Counted from the first letter of the stretch, positions 37,106-46,512 are shown. The stretch is DNA of 64,000 nt from Firmicutes bacterium TM09-10 (GCA_003481005.1 QUKC01000003.1:62001-126000), one strand, 5' to 3'. The notes: a model not told the origin generated them from the letters alone. Numbers and translations are program-made.

Positions 37106-37361
37106 GTGCATAACGAATCGTGTTGCACAAGCCCTGAAGCATCCATCGCCAAAGCACCACTTTCCGGACTTTGGCAGTACGCCTGCCCTCCGATTTTTTC
37201 ATCGCAACACTCCAGCAATAGAAGGATTGCTTTTTGGACCCACTTCCTGTATGATTATCTCGTATTATTATCCTGTGCATGCACGCACAAATGCAGTTTT
37301 GCCCGGATACTTTGCAGATAATTCCTGTAACTATATTACTTACGAAATGAGGAATAAAAAT

Positions 37362-38225
37362 ATGTGGATCGCAGATCAATGGAAAGATTATGAAGTGCTG
37401 GATACCTCCAGCGGAGAAAAGCTGGAACGCTGGGGAGATTATCTTCTCGTGCGTCCCGATCCGCAGGTCATCTGGAATACCCCCCGCAAAAATCCCGGCT
37501 GGAAAAAGAAAAACGGCCATTATCATCGCAGCTCCAAGGGCGGCGGCGAATGGGAATTTTTCAATCTGCCCGAGGAATGGAGCATCCATTACCGCGAACT
37601 GACCTTCCGTTTAAAGCCGTTTAGCTTCAAACATACCGGTCTGTTCCCGGAACAGGCGACAAACTGGGACTGGTTTGGCAACCTGATTGCCAACGCTGGC
37701 CGCCCGGTTAAAGTGCTGAATCTGTTCGCCTACACCGGCGGCGCTACCCTGTCCGCAGCGAAGGCAGGCGCAGCAGTCACCCATGTGGACGCTTCCAAGG
37801 GCATGGTTACCTGGGCAAAAGAAAACGCAGCGGCTTCCGGTCTTTCCGATGCTCCGATCCGCTGGCTCGTAGATGACTGTGTAAAATTTGTCGAACGTGA
37901 AATCCGCCGCGGCAACCACTATGACGGCATCATCATGGATCCTCCCTCCTACGGCAGAGGTCCTAAAGGCGAAATCTGGAAAATTGAAGAGAGCATCTAT
38001 CCCTTCATCGAACTGACGACTCAGATTCTGTCCGATGACCCGCTCTTTTTCCTGATCAACTCCTATACAACCGGTCTACAGCCTGCTGTTTTAAACTATA
38101 TGATGCAGACTGCCATTACGCCGAAATTCAGCGGACACACCGAAGCATCCGAAATCGGACTGCCCGTTACAGACAACGGACTGGTGCTGCCCTGCGGTGC
38201 GTCCGGACGCTGGAGCAAACAATAG
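37362..38225 (+). CDS. Class I SAM-dependent methyltransferase (RlmK/RlmI-like)
   Basis: 287 residues from MWIADQWKDYEVLD, chosen because GAGGA lies eight bases upstream. SAM motif NLFAYTGGATLSAAKAGAAV near 130 and catalytic-type DPPSYGRG near 200 match the COG1092 rRNA methyltransferase group. There is no PUA domain. The final codons CAA TAG are part of repeat R3, so the repeat supplies the stop. Target is probably 23S rRNA; unproven. Confidence 0.88.
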   Translation: MWIADQWKDYEVLDTSSGEKLERWGDYLLVRPDPQVIWNTPRKNPGWKKKNGHYHRSSKGGGEWEFFNLPEEWSIHYRELTFRLKPFSFKHTGLFPEQATNWDWFGNLIANAGRPVKVLNLFAYTGGATLSAAKAGAAVTHVDASKGMVTWAKENAAASGLSDAPIRWLVDDCVKFVEREIRRGNHYDGIIMDPPSYGRGPKGEIWKIEESIYPFIELTTQILSDDPLFFLINSYTTGLQPAVLNYMMQTAITPKFSGHTEASEIGLPVTDNGLVLPCGASGRWSKQ

Positions 38226-38253
38226 AATGCACGCTCTGCGAGCATTCTATTGT
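38219..38253. repeat. 35-bp palindromic repeat R3 (reverse orientation)
   Basis: ACAATAGAATGC, ACGCTCTGCGA, GCATTCTATTGT; overlaps the methyltransferase stop codon and lies between two convergent genes. Confidence 0.88.
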
Positions 38254-38273
38254 CATGAGTAACGCAGCGTCTC

Positions 38274-38774
38274 TCACCCCTGCAGCATTCGAACCACTCC
38301 CAGAATCCACTTCCGATACCCCGGAATAAGCCGCTCCGCCAGACTGCCTGATGTGTAGCTAATCGGCGGCTCTCCGGGGAAGAAGCAATACATTCGACAC
38401 AAATAGACTGCAACCATCAGCACTACAATCACGCCCGCAGCCGTCATCAGTCCTTTCGCTTTTTTCCCAAACCCATACCGCATAACCACCAGATAAGCAG
38501 CCCATAGAATCCACAGAAGCCCCAGCGGATTCATCTGCATTCCCCTCTGAAACTGCCCTGTGATAAAAAAGAACACCGCCCGTGTCATCCCACAGCCGGG
38601 ACAAGGCAGACCAAATAAAAACACGGAGGGACAGAACGCATGAAACATCGCATGCGCTGCAATATCATACAAAACAAACACGACAGCAAAACCCCAATAT
38701 GCCCCCACATCTTTGCGAATTCTACCTATAATAGCTGTTGTTTTTTTATCTTCCCTTCTCCCTGATATCTTCAC
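38274..38774 (-). CDS. DUF2752 membrane protein
   Basis: 166 residues with three or four hydrophobic helices and the family hallmark CPGCGMTRA in the first membrane turn (GLPCPGCGMTRAVFFFITG). Function of DUF2752 is unknown. Overlaps the Crp-type regulator gene by four bases, so the two are coupled. Confidence 0.88.
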   Translation of the reverse strand: MKISGRREDKKTTAIIGRIRKDVGAYWGFAVVFVLYDIAAHAMFHAFCPSVFLFGLPCPGCGMTRAVFFFITGQFQRGMQMNPLGLLWILWAAYLVVMRYGFGKKAKGLMTAAGVIVVLMVAVYLCRMYCFFPGEPPISYTSGSLAERLIPGYRKWILGVVRMLQG

Positions 38775-39406
38775 CGCAGTTTTTTCTCCTCCAGCCAGAT
38801 TTTCTTCCCTTCCGTCCGAATCAGCCCTTCCTCCTTCATCCGTCCCAGTTCGCGCATCATCGCGCTGCGGTCCACAAACAGATAGTCCGCGCAGTCCGTA
38901 TAGGAAAACGGCAAAGAAAAACCATCTCTGCCCTTCTGGCGCTTCAAAAACTGAAAATACGTCATCAGCTTCTGCCGCAGCGTCTTCTGCCCCAGCACAT
39001 CCGCGTGCATCAGCGCACGTTTCTGGGTTCCCAGCAGAATTTCCTCCAGAAGCTGCCCGCGCTTTTCATATTTTTTATAAGCCGACGACAGCTTTCTGTC
39101 ATTCAAAAAAGCGACCTGGCAACTGGAACGCGAAATGACGTAGCATACGCCCTCCACATCCGGAAAGCATTTCCGTGCAAAACTCTCCTTCGGCTCATAA
39201 TAATCCAGAATCCGCCGCTGTCCCTCCTGATTCATACTCTCCAAAAAGGCGGTTCCGCTCAGCATAACGCCCACATTGTCCGCATCGTCGTCCTGATTCA
39301 TCAACACCTGACGCTTTCCGAATGTGCGGATATTCAACATCCCGTCCGCTGCCAAACGCTCCTGCTGTTTTTTTGTCAAGTCCCAAAAGCCAATAAATTG
39401 TTCCAT
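38771..39406 (-). CDS. Crp/Fnr family transcriptional regulator
   Basis: 211 residues: cyclic-nucleotide-binding-like beta barrel (about 20-115, VMLSGTAFLESMNQEGQRRI) followed by a winged helix (about 150-205, YTDCADYLFVDRSAMMRELG). Lacks the four N-terminal cysteines of oxygen-sensing Fnr. Divergent from nrdD; co-transcribed with the DUF2752 gene, its likely target or partner. Confidence 0.88.
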   Translation of the reverse strand: MEQFIGFWDLTKKQQERLAADGMLNIRTFGKRQVLMNQDDDADNVGVMLSGTAFLESMNQEGQRRILDYYEPKESFARKCFPDVEGVCYVISRSSCQVAFLNDRKLSSAYKKYEKRGQLLEEILLGTQKRALMHADVLGQKTLRQKLMTYFQFLKRQKGRDGFSLPFSYTDCADYLFVDRSAMMRELGRMKEEGLIRTEGKKIWLEEKKLR

Positions 39407-39433
39407 ATTTTCACACCATCATGTAGTCAATTT

Positions 39434-39477
39434 TTGTGCAAACCACTATATTTTGTATTATATCCTATACTTGTTGC
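39434..39477 (+). promoter_or_regulatory. nrdDG promoter with NrdR-box-like sites
   Basis: TTGTGC (39434), 16-base spacer, TATTAT (39456). CCACTATATTTTGTAT (39443-39458) and ATCCTATACTTGTTG (39462-39476) both resemble the NrdR box consensus ACACWATATATWGTGT and overlap the promoter. Their spacing, about 19 bp, is shorter than usual pairs. Confidence 0.45.
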
Positions 39478-39570
39478 CCGTGCAACTATTTTATCAGGAC
39501 TTCGGTTATATAATAATCCTTGCACTCCACAGTAGAAGAACACTGCCAGTGCATGTCAGATTTTATGTTT

Positions 39571-39614
39571 AATCCCGAGAAGCTGTCATTTACTCCGGTT
39601 TTCCGGGATTTTTG
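39571..39614 (+). terminator. Attenuator-like hairpin in nrdD leader
   Basis: AATCCCG (39571) pairs with CGGGATT (39604-39610) followed by TTTTG, and CCGG-TTTT-CCGG offers an alternative inner stem. Lies 23 bases before nrdD. Confidence 0.45.
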
Positions 39615-39636
39615 CACGAAAAAGGAGAGGGAGACT

Positions 39637-41796
39637 ATGAAAATCATCAAGAGGAACGGCTCTGAAGCCACTTTCGATTCCGAAAAAATTGTGGCGGCCA
39701 TTACAAAGGCCAACAACTCTGAGGAAGGAACCAGACTTTCTCCGGAACAGATTCACGATATCGCAGACTATGTCGAATATAAATGCAACAAGATCGGGCG
39801 CGCTGTATCCGTAGAAGAAGTACAGGATATGGTAGAAAACCAGATCATGGCAACCGGCGCTTTCGACCTCGCGAAGCACTATGTCCAGTACCGCTATCAG
39901 CGCTCTTTGATCCGCAAATCCAACACCACGGATACCCGGATCCTTTCGCTGATCGAATGCAACAACGAAGAGGCAAAACAGGAAAATTCCAACAAAAACC
40001 CTACGGTCAACAGCGTACAGCGTGACTACATGGCAGGTGAAGTCAGCCGTGACTTAACCCAGCGTCTTTTGCTGCCTTCCGACATCGTAGAGGCCGACCA
40101 GAAGGGTCTGATCCACTTTCACGATTCCGACTACTTCGCACAGCACATGCACAACTGCGACCTCGTAAACCTCGAGGACATGCTGCAGAACGGTACTGTC
40201 ATCAGCGAAACCAAAATTGAAAAGCCCCACAGCTTTTCCACAGCCTGCAATATCGCGACCCAGATCATCGCGCAGGTGGCAAGCAACCAGTACGGCGGAC
40301 AAAGTATTTCCCTCGCGCACCTCGCGCCTTTCGTACAGGTTTCCAGGGAAAAGATCCGCACCGAAGTTGCCGAAGAAATGAAAATTCTCAATGCCCAGGC
40401 GACTCCCCAGCAGCTCAACGATATCGTGGAAACCCGCCTGCATCGTGAGATCACCAAGGGCGTACAGACCATTCAGTACCAGATCATTACCCTGATGACC
40501 ACAAACGGCCAGGCACCGTTTTTGACGGTCTTCATGTATCTGAATGAGGCAAAAAATGCGCAGGAAAAAAAGGATCTCGCACTGATTATCGAAGAAACCT
40601 TAAAACAGCGCTACCAGGGTGTCAAGAACGAAGCCGGCGTCTGGATTACCCCCGCGTTCCCCAAGCTGATCTATGTGCTCGAAGACGACAACGTGGAAGA
40701 GGATTCCGAATACTTCTACCTGACACAGCTTGCAGCAAAATGTACTGCAAAGCGTCTGGTTCCTGATTATATTTCTGAAAAGAAAATGAAAGAATTAAAA
40801 GAAGGCAACTGCTTCCCCGTTATGGGCTGCCGCAGCTGCCTGAGTCCCTGGAAGGATGAAAACGGCAATTACCAATTCTACGGCCGCTTCAACCAGGGTG
40901 TCGTGACCATCAACCTGCCCGACGTCGCACTTTCCTCCGGCGGGGATTTTAAGAAATTCTGGGAAATTTTCGACGAGCGTCTTGATTTGTGCTATCGCGC
41001 CCTGATGCTTCGCCATAAACGTTTGGAGGGTACGTTATCTGACGCTGCCCCGATCCTCTGGCAGTACGGTGCTCTTGCCCGTCTCAAAAAAGGCGAAACG
41101 ATCAACAAGCTGCTCTACGGCGGCTACTCCACGATTTCCCTTGGCTATGCAGGTCTGTACGAATGTGTCAAATACATGACCGGGAAATCCCACACCGATC
41201 CGGAAGCGACCCCCTTCGCACTGGAAGTCATGCAGCACATGAACGATGCCTGCAACAAATGGAAACGGGAAACCAATATCGCGTTCTCCATTTACGGTTC
41301 TCCCATCGAAAGTACAACCTACAAGTTCGCCAAATGCCTGCAGAAGCGTTTCGGCATCATTGAGGGCATAACGGACAAGAACTATATCACCAACAGCTAC
41401 CATGTGCACGTTACCGAGCCAATCGACGCTTTTTCCAAGCTGAAATTCGAGTCCCAGTTCCAGGCACTTTCCACCGGCGGGGCCATCAGCTATGTGGAGG
41501 TTCCCGACATGCAGGACAACATCCCAGCTGTCATTCAGGTCATGCGCTTCATCTACGACAACATTATGTACGCGGAGTTGAACACCAAGAGCGACTATTG
41601 CCAGGAATGCGGTTATACCGGCGAAATTCAGATCGTTGAGGACGAACACAAAAAGCTCATTTGGAAATGTCCGAAATGCGGCTGCACCGATCAGAACAAA
41701 TTAAACGTCGCAAGGCGTACCTGCGGCTATATTGGCACTCAGTTCTGGAATCAGGGACGGACGCAGGAAATTAAAGAGAGGGTGCTTCATCTATAA
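39637..41796 (+). CDS. nrdD: Anaerobic ribonucleoside-triphosphate reductase
   Basis: 719 residues from MKIIKRNGSEATF with GGAGAGGGAG upstream. N-terminal ATP-cone (about 1-95), catalytic barrel with CRSCLSPW, C-terminal zinc site CQECGYTG plus CPKCGC, and glycyl radical loop RRTCGYIGTQFWNQ. Makes dNTPs without oxygen; destroyed by oxygen. Coupled to nrdG, its activase. Confidence 0.97.
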   Translation: MKIIKRNGSEATFDSEKIVAAITKANNSEEGTRLSPEQIHDIADYVEYKCNKIGRAVSVEEVQDMVENQIMATGAFDLAKHYVQYRYQRSLIRKSNTTDTRILSLIECNNEEAKQENSNKNPTVNSVQRDYMAGEVSRDLTQRLLLPSDIVEADQKGLIHFHDSDYFAQHMHNCDLVNLEDMLQNGTVISETKIEKPHSFSTACNIATQIIAQVASNQYGGQSISLAHLAPFVQVSREKIRTEVAEEMKILNAQATPQQLNDIVETRLHREITKGVQTIQYQIITLMTTNGQAPFLTVFMYLNEAKNAQEKKDLALIIEETLKQRYQGVKNEAGVWITPAFPKLIYVLEDDNVEEDSEYFYLTQLAAKCTAKRLVPDYISEKKMKELKEGNCFPVMGCRSCLSPWKDENGNYQFYGRFNQGVVTINLPDVALSSGGDFKKFWEIFDERLDLCYRALMLRHKRLEGTLSDAAPILWQYGALARLKKGETINKLLYGGYSTISLGYAGLYECVKYMTGKSHTDPEATPFALEVMQHMNDACNKWKRETNIAFSIYGSPIESTTYKFAKCLQKRFGIIEGITDKNYITNSYHVHVTEPIDAFSKLKFESQFQALSTGGAISYVEVPDMQDNIPAVIQVMRFIYDNIMYAELNTKSDYCQECGYTGEIQIVEDEHKKLIWKCPKCGCTDQNKLNVARRTCGYIGTQFWNQGRTQEIKERVLHL

Positions 41797-42344
41797 TGAA
41801 CTACGGTACAATCAAAAACTGTGATATTGCAAACGGAGAGGGCGTGCGAGTTTCCCTTTTCGTCTCCGGCTGCACTCATCACTGCCATAACTGTTTCAAC
41901 CCGGAAACCTGGAGCTTTTCCTACGGCTCCCCATTCGATGAACAGGCGCAAAGCAAACTGCTTACGCTGCTTTCCCCGGATTATATCGACGGACTGTCCC
42001 TGCTGGGCGGAGAACCGTTTGAACCGGATAACCAGCGGGCGCTTGTCCCTTTCCTGAAAAAAGTCCGTGCGCAGTATCCCGATAAAACAATCTGGTGCTA
42101 TACCGGCTATACCCTGGAATCAGATCTTTTGTCCGAAAGCCGTGCTCGGTGCGAATGCACGGATGAGATGCTTTCCCTGCTCGATGTCCTCGTTGATGGG
42201 GAATTTATCGAGGCTCAGAAAAACATCAGCCTTGCATTCCGCGGCTCCGAAAATCAGCGCCTGATCGACGTTCCCGCAACGCTTTCTTCCGGCAGCGTGG
42301 TGTGGCACGGGCTCGTCAGCCAGAATATTTCTATGAAATATTAA
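41796..42344 (+). CDS. nrdG: Anaerobic RNR-activating protein (radical SAM)
   Basis: 182 residues. Iron-sulfur cluster ligands Cys26, Cys30, Cys33 in SGCTHHCHNCFNPETW; uses S-adenosylmethionine to place the glycyl radical on NrdD. ATG overlaps the nrdD stop (TAATG). A hairpin CAGAGCC...GGCTCTG follows at 42352-42398 and may end the transcript. Confidence 0.97.
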   Translation: MNYGTIKNCDIANGEGVRVSLFVSGCTHHCHNCFNPETWSFSYGSPFDEQAQSKLLTLLSPDYIDGLSLLGGEPFEPDNQRALVPFLKKVRAQYPDKTIWCYTGYTLESDLLSESRARCECTDEMLSLLDVLVDGEFIEAQKNISLAFRGSENQRLIDVPATLSSGSVVWHGLVSQNISMKY

Positions 42345-42591
42345 AATTTCCTCAGAGCCTTTCGGCAAGTACAAAATCTGCTTGTCGGAAGGCTCTGATT
42401 CCATGTAAAAGAAAATTTCAGCAGTTACAGTTTTCCCCGCACCGTTTATAAAATCTTCGTGAAATCCAGTCTTTTCCACTTGTTTTTCACTCCCGGTGCA
42501 GTATACTTAAAAGCAGGAGGAACAACGGTTCTCCGCTTTTTAAACCACGGAAAATCCGTACTCGTTCCCGCCGGAAAGGATGTGACAGCCG

Positions 42592-43086
42592 ATGGAGATT
42601 ACAGTCGCGGATGATATCAGCGCCGAGTACCGCGGTCTGGTGCAGAGCATTCTGGACAATCCCGAATTCAAAAAGCTTCAACGGTATAAGCAGCATTTTC
42701 AGACAACCCGCTTCATGCACAGTCTGAACGTTTCTTATATCTCCTGGCTCATTGCCAGAAAGCTCGGATGGGATGCCCAAACAGCTGCCCGGGCCGGACT
42801 TCTTCATGACTTCTGTGTTTACGATTTCAAAGATAAGCTTCCCAAAGGGGAAATACAGGCCTACTATCATCCCAGAGTGGCCGCCAGCACCAGCGAAAGG
42901 CATTTCCTGATTTCCGACAAAGAGCGACAGGCGATCCTGTCCCACATGTTTCCGCTTGGACCTCTTCCCGAAAGCCGGGAGGCATGGTTAATCAGCCTTG
43001 CCGATAAACTCTGTGCCATTTCAGAGTTTTGCTGCTTCCGCATTGCTTTGGCACGCAGGCATAAGGTTGTTATCAGCTACGGCTGA
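42592..43086 (+). CDS. HD domain phosphohydrolase
   Basis: 164 residues with a complete set of HD-fold metal ligands: His43, His72-Asp73 (GLLHDFCVYD), His93, His118 and Asp138. Resembles small clostridial HD proteins annotated near YqeK, but the exact substrate is unknown. Followed by repeat R4 and a bidirectional terminator before the convergent aspS. Confidence 0.85.
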   Translation: MEITVADDISAEYRGLVQSILDNPEFKKLQRYKQHFQTTRFMHSLNVSYISWLIARKLGWDAQTAARAGLLHDFCVYDFKDKLPKGEIQAYYHPRVAASTSERHFLISDKERQAILSHMFPLGPLPESREAWLISLADKLCAISEFCCFRIALARRHKVVISYG

Positions 43087-43118
43087 TCCCAATCCCTGCA
43101 AATATTCTATTTTCTCGT

Positions 43119-43153
43119 ACAATAGAATGCATGCTCTGCGAATATTCTATTGT
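43119..43153. repeat. 35-bp palindromic repeat R4 (reverse orientation)
   Basis: ACAATAGAATGC, ATGCTCTGCGA, then ATATTCTATTGT (two changes in the right arm). Mirrors R5 across the terminator at 43164-43208. Confidence 0.8.
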
Positions 43154-43163
43154 ACGAAACAAC

Positions 43164-43208
43164 AAAACGTGCGAAACACCTTCGATCTGAAAGTGTTCCG
43201 CACGTTTT
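43164..43208. terminator. Bidirectional terminator between HD gene and aspS
   Basis: AAAACGTGCG-A-AACAC pairs with GTGTT-C-CGCACGTTTT; T runs on both strands (TTTTTATT on plus). Confidence 0.85.
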
Positions 43209-43216
43209 TATTCATG

Positions 43217-43251
43217 ACAATAGAATGCTCGCAGAGCGTGCATTCTATTGT
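43217..43251. repeat. 35-bp palindromic repeat R5
   Basis: ACAATAGAATGC, TCGCAGAGCGT, GCATTCTATTGT; the consensus copy. Eight bases from the aspS stop. Confidence 0.88.
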
Positions 43252-43259
43252 TTTCTTAC

Positions 43260-45020
43260 TTACTGCTTCTCTGGAGCGCTGATCTTGATATGAACCTCTC
43301 TCAGCTGCTTCTCGTCTACCTCTGCAGGAGCGCCCATCATAACGTCCTGAGCATTCTTGTTCATCGGGAACGGAATAATCTCGCGGATGCTGTCTTCGCC
43401 TGCAATCAGCATAACCATACGGTCTACGCCGGGAGCAATCCCTGCGTGCGGCGGTGCGCCGTAGCAGAATGCATTGTACATAGCAGGGAATTTCGCTTTC
43501 ACATCTTCTTCGCCCAGTCCAACCAGCTGGAACGCTTTTACCATGATCTCAGGATCGTGGTTACGCACCGCACCGGAAGACAACTCGATTCCGTTGCAGA
43601 CCAGATCGTACTGATATGCCAGAATCTCCAGCGGATCCTGATTCTCCAGCGCTTCTACGCCGCCCTGGGGCATGGAGAAGGGATTGTGACAAAATTCCAG
43701 TTCGCCGGACTCTTCGCCGATTTCGTACATCGGGAAATCAACAACCCAACAGAACTCATAGCATTCTTTTTTCATATAGCCATCGAAGGATGTGCCAACC
43801 ACCTTGCGAATAACACCTGCAGTCTTCTGTGCAGCGCCCAGAGTGCCTGCGCTCAGGGCTACAAAGTCACCATTCTTTAAGCCGAGAGCTTCTATAACAG
43901 CGTCCTTCTTTTCCTGCAAGAACTTCGCAATCCCGCCAGCCAGCTCACCGTTTTCATCCATCTTAAACCAGTATGCCTTCTGACCGCTGATCACTTCTAC
44001 TTCTGCGCACATCTTATCGATCTGCTTTCTGGTACCCTTGAAATCAGGCGCTACGACAGCCTTTACCGTCTTGCCTGCAAAGGGTTCAAAGCCGCAGTCT
44101 GCCAGAGCTTCTGTCGCATCCTGAACCAGCAGGCTGATTCTCAGATCTGGCTTATCGGAGCCGTATTTCTCCATGGCCTCTCTGTAGGGAATCCGTTTGA
44201 AGGGAGCGGTAGAGGCTTCATGATAAATACCATACTTTGCAAAAATCGGAGGAAGAACGTCTTCCAGAACAGCAAAGACATCTTCCTGATTGGCAAATGC
44301 CATTTCCATATCCAACTGATAGAATTCACCCGGAGAACGGTCTGCTCTCGCATCCTCATCTCTGAAACAAGGAGCAATCTGGAAATAACGATCAAAGCCA
44401 GAAGCCATCAGCAGCTGCTTGAACTGCTGCGGAGCCTGGGGCAGCGCGTAAAACTTACCCGGATGCTTTCTGGCAGGAACCAGATAGTCTCTTGCACCCT
44501 CCGGAGAAGAGCAGGTCAGGATCGGCGTTGTAATTTCCATGAAATCATGGGCAACCATTGCGGAACGAAGATCTGCTACAATCTTGCTTCTTAATACGAT
44601 CTTGGATTTTACCTCCGGATTTCTGAGATCCAAATAACGGTATTTCAGTCTTGTATTTTCATCTGCTTCTTTCGAACGGTTAATCTGGAACGGAAGCTCC
44701 TGATACTGGCATTTGCCCAGTACCTTAACGGTTTCGGGAACTACTTCAATATCCCCGGTTGCCAGCTTCGGGTTCTTCGAGCTGCGCTCTCGCACGGTTC
44801 CTGTTACTTCAATAGTAGACTCTGTATTGATTGCAGAAAACTGCTCCATCAGGTCTTCTGTTTCAACGACGATCTGTGTCGTTCCATAAAAATCTCTCAG
44901 GATAACAAATCCGAGGTTTTTGCTCACCTTACGGATGTTCTCAAACCATCCGACCAGAGTTACTTTTTCTCCTGCGTTTTCCAGTCTGAGCTGGCCGCAG
45001 TTGTGTGTTCTTCCCTGCAT
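43260..45020 (-). CDS. aspS: Aspartate-tRNA ligase
   Basis: 586 residues from MQGRTHNCGQLRL; AAGGAG is upstream and an earlier in-frame extension crosses the promoter. N-terminal OB anticodon domain, class II core with motif 2 FRDEDARADRSPGEFYQLD, the bacterial GAD insertion and motif 3 GIAPGVDRMVMLIAG. Motif 2 loop is one residue longer (SPGEF) than the common QPEF form. Discriminating or non-discriminating type cannot be told by eye. Own promoter at 45067-45096. Confidence 0.96.
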   Translation of the reverse strand: MQGRTHNCGQLRLENAGEKVTLVGWFENIRKVSKNLGFVILRDFYGTTQIVVETEDLMEQFSAINTESTIEVTGTVRERSSKNPKLATGDIEVVPETVKVLGKCQYQELPFQINRSKEADENTRLKYRYLDLRNPEVKSKIVLRSKIVADLRSAMVAHDFMEITTPILTCSSPEGARDYLVPARKHPGKFYALPQAPQQFKQLLMASGFDRYFQIAPCFRDEDARADRSPGEFYQLDMEMAFANQEDVFAVLEDVLPPIFAKYGIYHEASTAPFKRIPYREAMEKYGSDKPDLRISLLVQDATEALADCGFEPFAGKTVKAVVAPDFKGTRKQIDKMCAEVEVISGQKAYWFKMDENGELAGGIAKFLQEKKDAVIEALGLKNGDFVALSAGTLGAAQKTAGVIRKVVGTSFDGYMKKECYEFCWVVDFPMYEIGEESGELEFCHNPFSMPQGGVEALENQDPLEILAYQYDLVCNGIELSSGAVRNHDPEIMVKAFQLVGLGEEDVKAKFPAMYNAFCYGAPPHAGIAPGVDRMVMLIAGEDSIREIIPFPMNKNAQDVMMGAPAEVDEKQLREVHIKISAPEKQ

Positions 45021-45066
45021 CTGTATTCTCACATCTCCTTTTGCGATATCAGTCCATATGTAATGA

Positions 45067-45096
45067 ATTATACCACCCTGCAAACAGGCACGTCAA
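45067..45096 (-). promoter_or_regulatory. Promoter of aspS
   Basis: TTGACG (45096-45091), 18-base spacer, TATAAT (45072-45067) on the minus strand. Confidence 0.8.
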
Positions 45097-45109
45097 TATG
45101 CGGTGTTGG

Positions 45110-45195
45110 AAATTCACGCGCCATTTTATGAGTAAAAAGAGCTGCAAAGCAGCGAAGATGCGATTCATGGCAATAGAATGTTTCAAGTGAACTGT
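45110..45195. repeat. Composite element, deletion derivative E with half repeat R6
   Basis: Left end AATTCAC, then GCGCCATTTTATGAG, GAGCTGCAAAGCAGCG, GATGCGATTCATGGC, half of the 35-bp repeat (CAATAGAATG, 45171-45180), then right end GTGAACTGT (45187-45195). The first hairpin module is absent. Lies between the tuf terminator and the aspS promoter. Confidence 0.7.
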
Positions 45196-45202
45196 GGAAC
45201 AG

Positions 45203-45231
45203 AAAAACCCGTAGAACCGAAGTTCTACGGG
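45203..45231 (-). terminator. Intrinsic terminator of tuf
   Basis: Perfect stem CCCGTAGAAC-(TTCG-type loop)-GTTCTACGGG (45208-45231) followed by TTTTT on the minus strand. Confidence 0.95.
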
Positions 45232-45280
45232 CATCTTACGCTTGAGCACAATATTTAAAATTTAATTTCCTATGTTCGAA

Positions 45281-46468
45281 TTACTCGATGATGGAAACTA
45301 CACGGCCGGAACCAACGGTTCTGCCGCCTTCACGGATAGCGAAGGTAAGACCCTGCTCCATAGCTACGGGATGGATCAGTTCGATGGTCATCTCTACGTT
45401 ATCACCAGGCATGCACATCTCTGTGCCAGCAGGCAGTTCGCAAACGCCGGTAACGTCAGTTGTACGGAAGTAGAACTGAGGTCTGTAGTTGTTGAAGAAA
45501 GGTGTATGACGGCCGCCTTCATCCTTGGTCAGAACGTAAACCTGAGCGGTGAATTTGTGGTGGCAGGTAACAGTGCCGGGTTTTGCCAGAACCTGTCCTC
45601 TTTCGATTTCAGTTCTCTGAATACCACGCAGCAGAGCGCCGATGTTATCACCAGCCTGTGCCTCATCCAGCATCTTACGGAACATTTCGATACCGGTTAC
45701 AACAGTCTTCTTGGTCTCTTCTTTGATACCAACGATTTCTACTTCATCATTCAGATGCAGAACGCCTCTCTCAACACGGCCGGTAGCAACAGTACCACGA
45801 CCTGTGATGGTGAATACGTCCTCGACAGGCATCAGGAAAGGCTTGTCGGTGTCACGCTGAGGATCCGGAATGTACTCATCAACAGTGTGCATCAGCTCAA
45901 GGATCTTGTCGCCCCACTCGCTGTTGGGATCTTCCAGAGCCTTCAGAGCAGAACCTCTGATGATCGGGCAGTCATGGAAATCATACTCTTCCAGCTGCTC
46001 GGTAACTTCCATCTCAACCAGCTCAAGCAGTTCCTCGTCGTCTACCATATCGCACTTGTTCAGGAAAACAACGATGTAAGGAACGCCTACCTGACGGGAC
46101 AGCAGGATGTGCTCTTTGGTCTGAGCCATAACACCATCAGTTGCAGCTACAACCAGGATAGCGCCGTCCATCTGAGCTGCACCAGTGATCATGTTCTTAA
46201 CGTAGTCAGCATGTCCAGGGCAGTCAACGTGTGCGTAATGTCTCTTCTCGGTCTCGTATTCAACGTGAGCGGTAGAAATGGTGATACCACGTTCTCTTTC
46301 TTCGGGAGCCTTATCGATATTCTCGAAAGCAACAGCTTCGCCGGTGCCCAGTCTCTCATGCAGAGTCTTGGTGATTGCAGCGGTCAGAGTTGTTTTACCA
46401 TGGTCAACGTGGCCGATGGTACCAATGTTACAATGGGGCTTTGTTCTTTCAAATTTAGCTTTAGCCAT
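45281..46468 (-). CDS. tuf: Elongation factor Tu
   Basis: 395 residues. G1 [10 protein letters not shown]3 DCPGHADY, G4 NKCDMVDD and G5 GSALKAL are intact. Delivers aminoacyl-tRNA to the ribosome. Kirromycin-site residues were not analysed. Own promoter (46526-46554) and terminator, so it can be expressed separately from fusA. Confidence 0.98.
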   Translation of the reverse strand: MAKAKFERTKPHCNIGTIGHVDHGKTTLTAAITKTLHERLGTGEAVAFENIDKAPEERERGITISTAHVEYETEKRHYAHVDCPGHADYVKNMITGAAQMDGAILVVAATDGVMAQTKEHILLSRQVGVPYIVVFLNKCDMVDDEELLELVEMEVTEQLEEYDFHDCPIIRGSALKALEDPNSEWGDKILELMHTVDEYIPDPQRDTDKPFLMPVEDVFTITGRGTVATGRVERGVLHLNDEVEIVGIKEETKKTVVTGIEMFRKMLDEAQAGDNIGALLRGIQRTEIERGQVLAKPGTVTCHHKFTAQVYVLTKDEGGRHTPFFNNYRPQFYFRTTDVTGVCELPAGTEMCMPGDNVEMTIELIHPVAMEQGLTFAIREGGRTVGSGRVVSIIE

Positions 46469-46512
46469 TTCTTGTAATCCTCCTTAATTCAGTGAGTTAG
46501 TTTTAATTTGAA

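Noticed and set aside
42352..42398. Hairpin after nrdG as a firm terminator
   Set aside because: Stem is good but no T run follows; mentioned only with nrdG.
45272..46477. Plus-strand open frame opposite tuf
   Set aside because: Antisense shadow of a highly biased gene.
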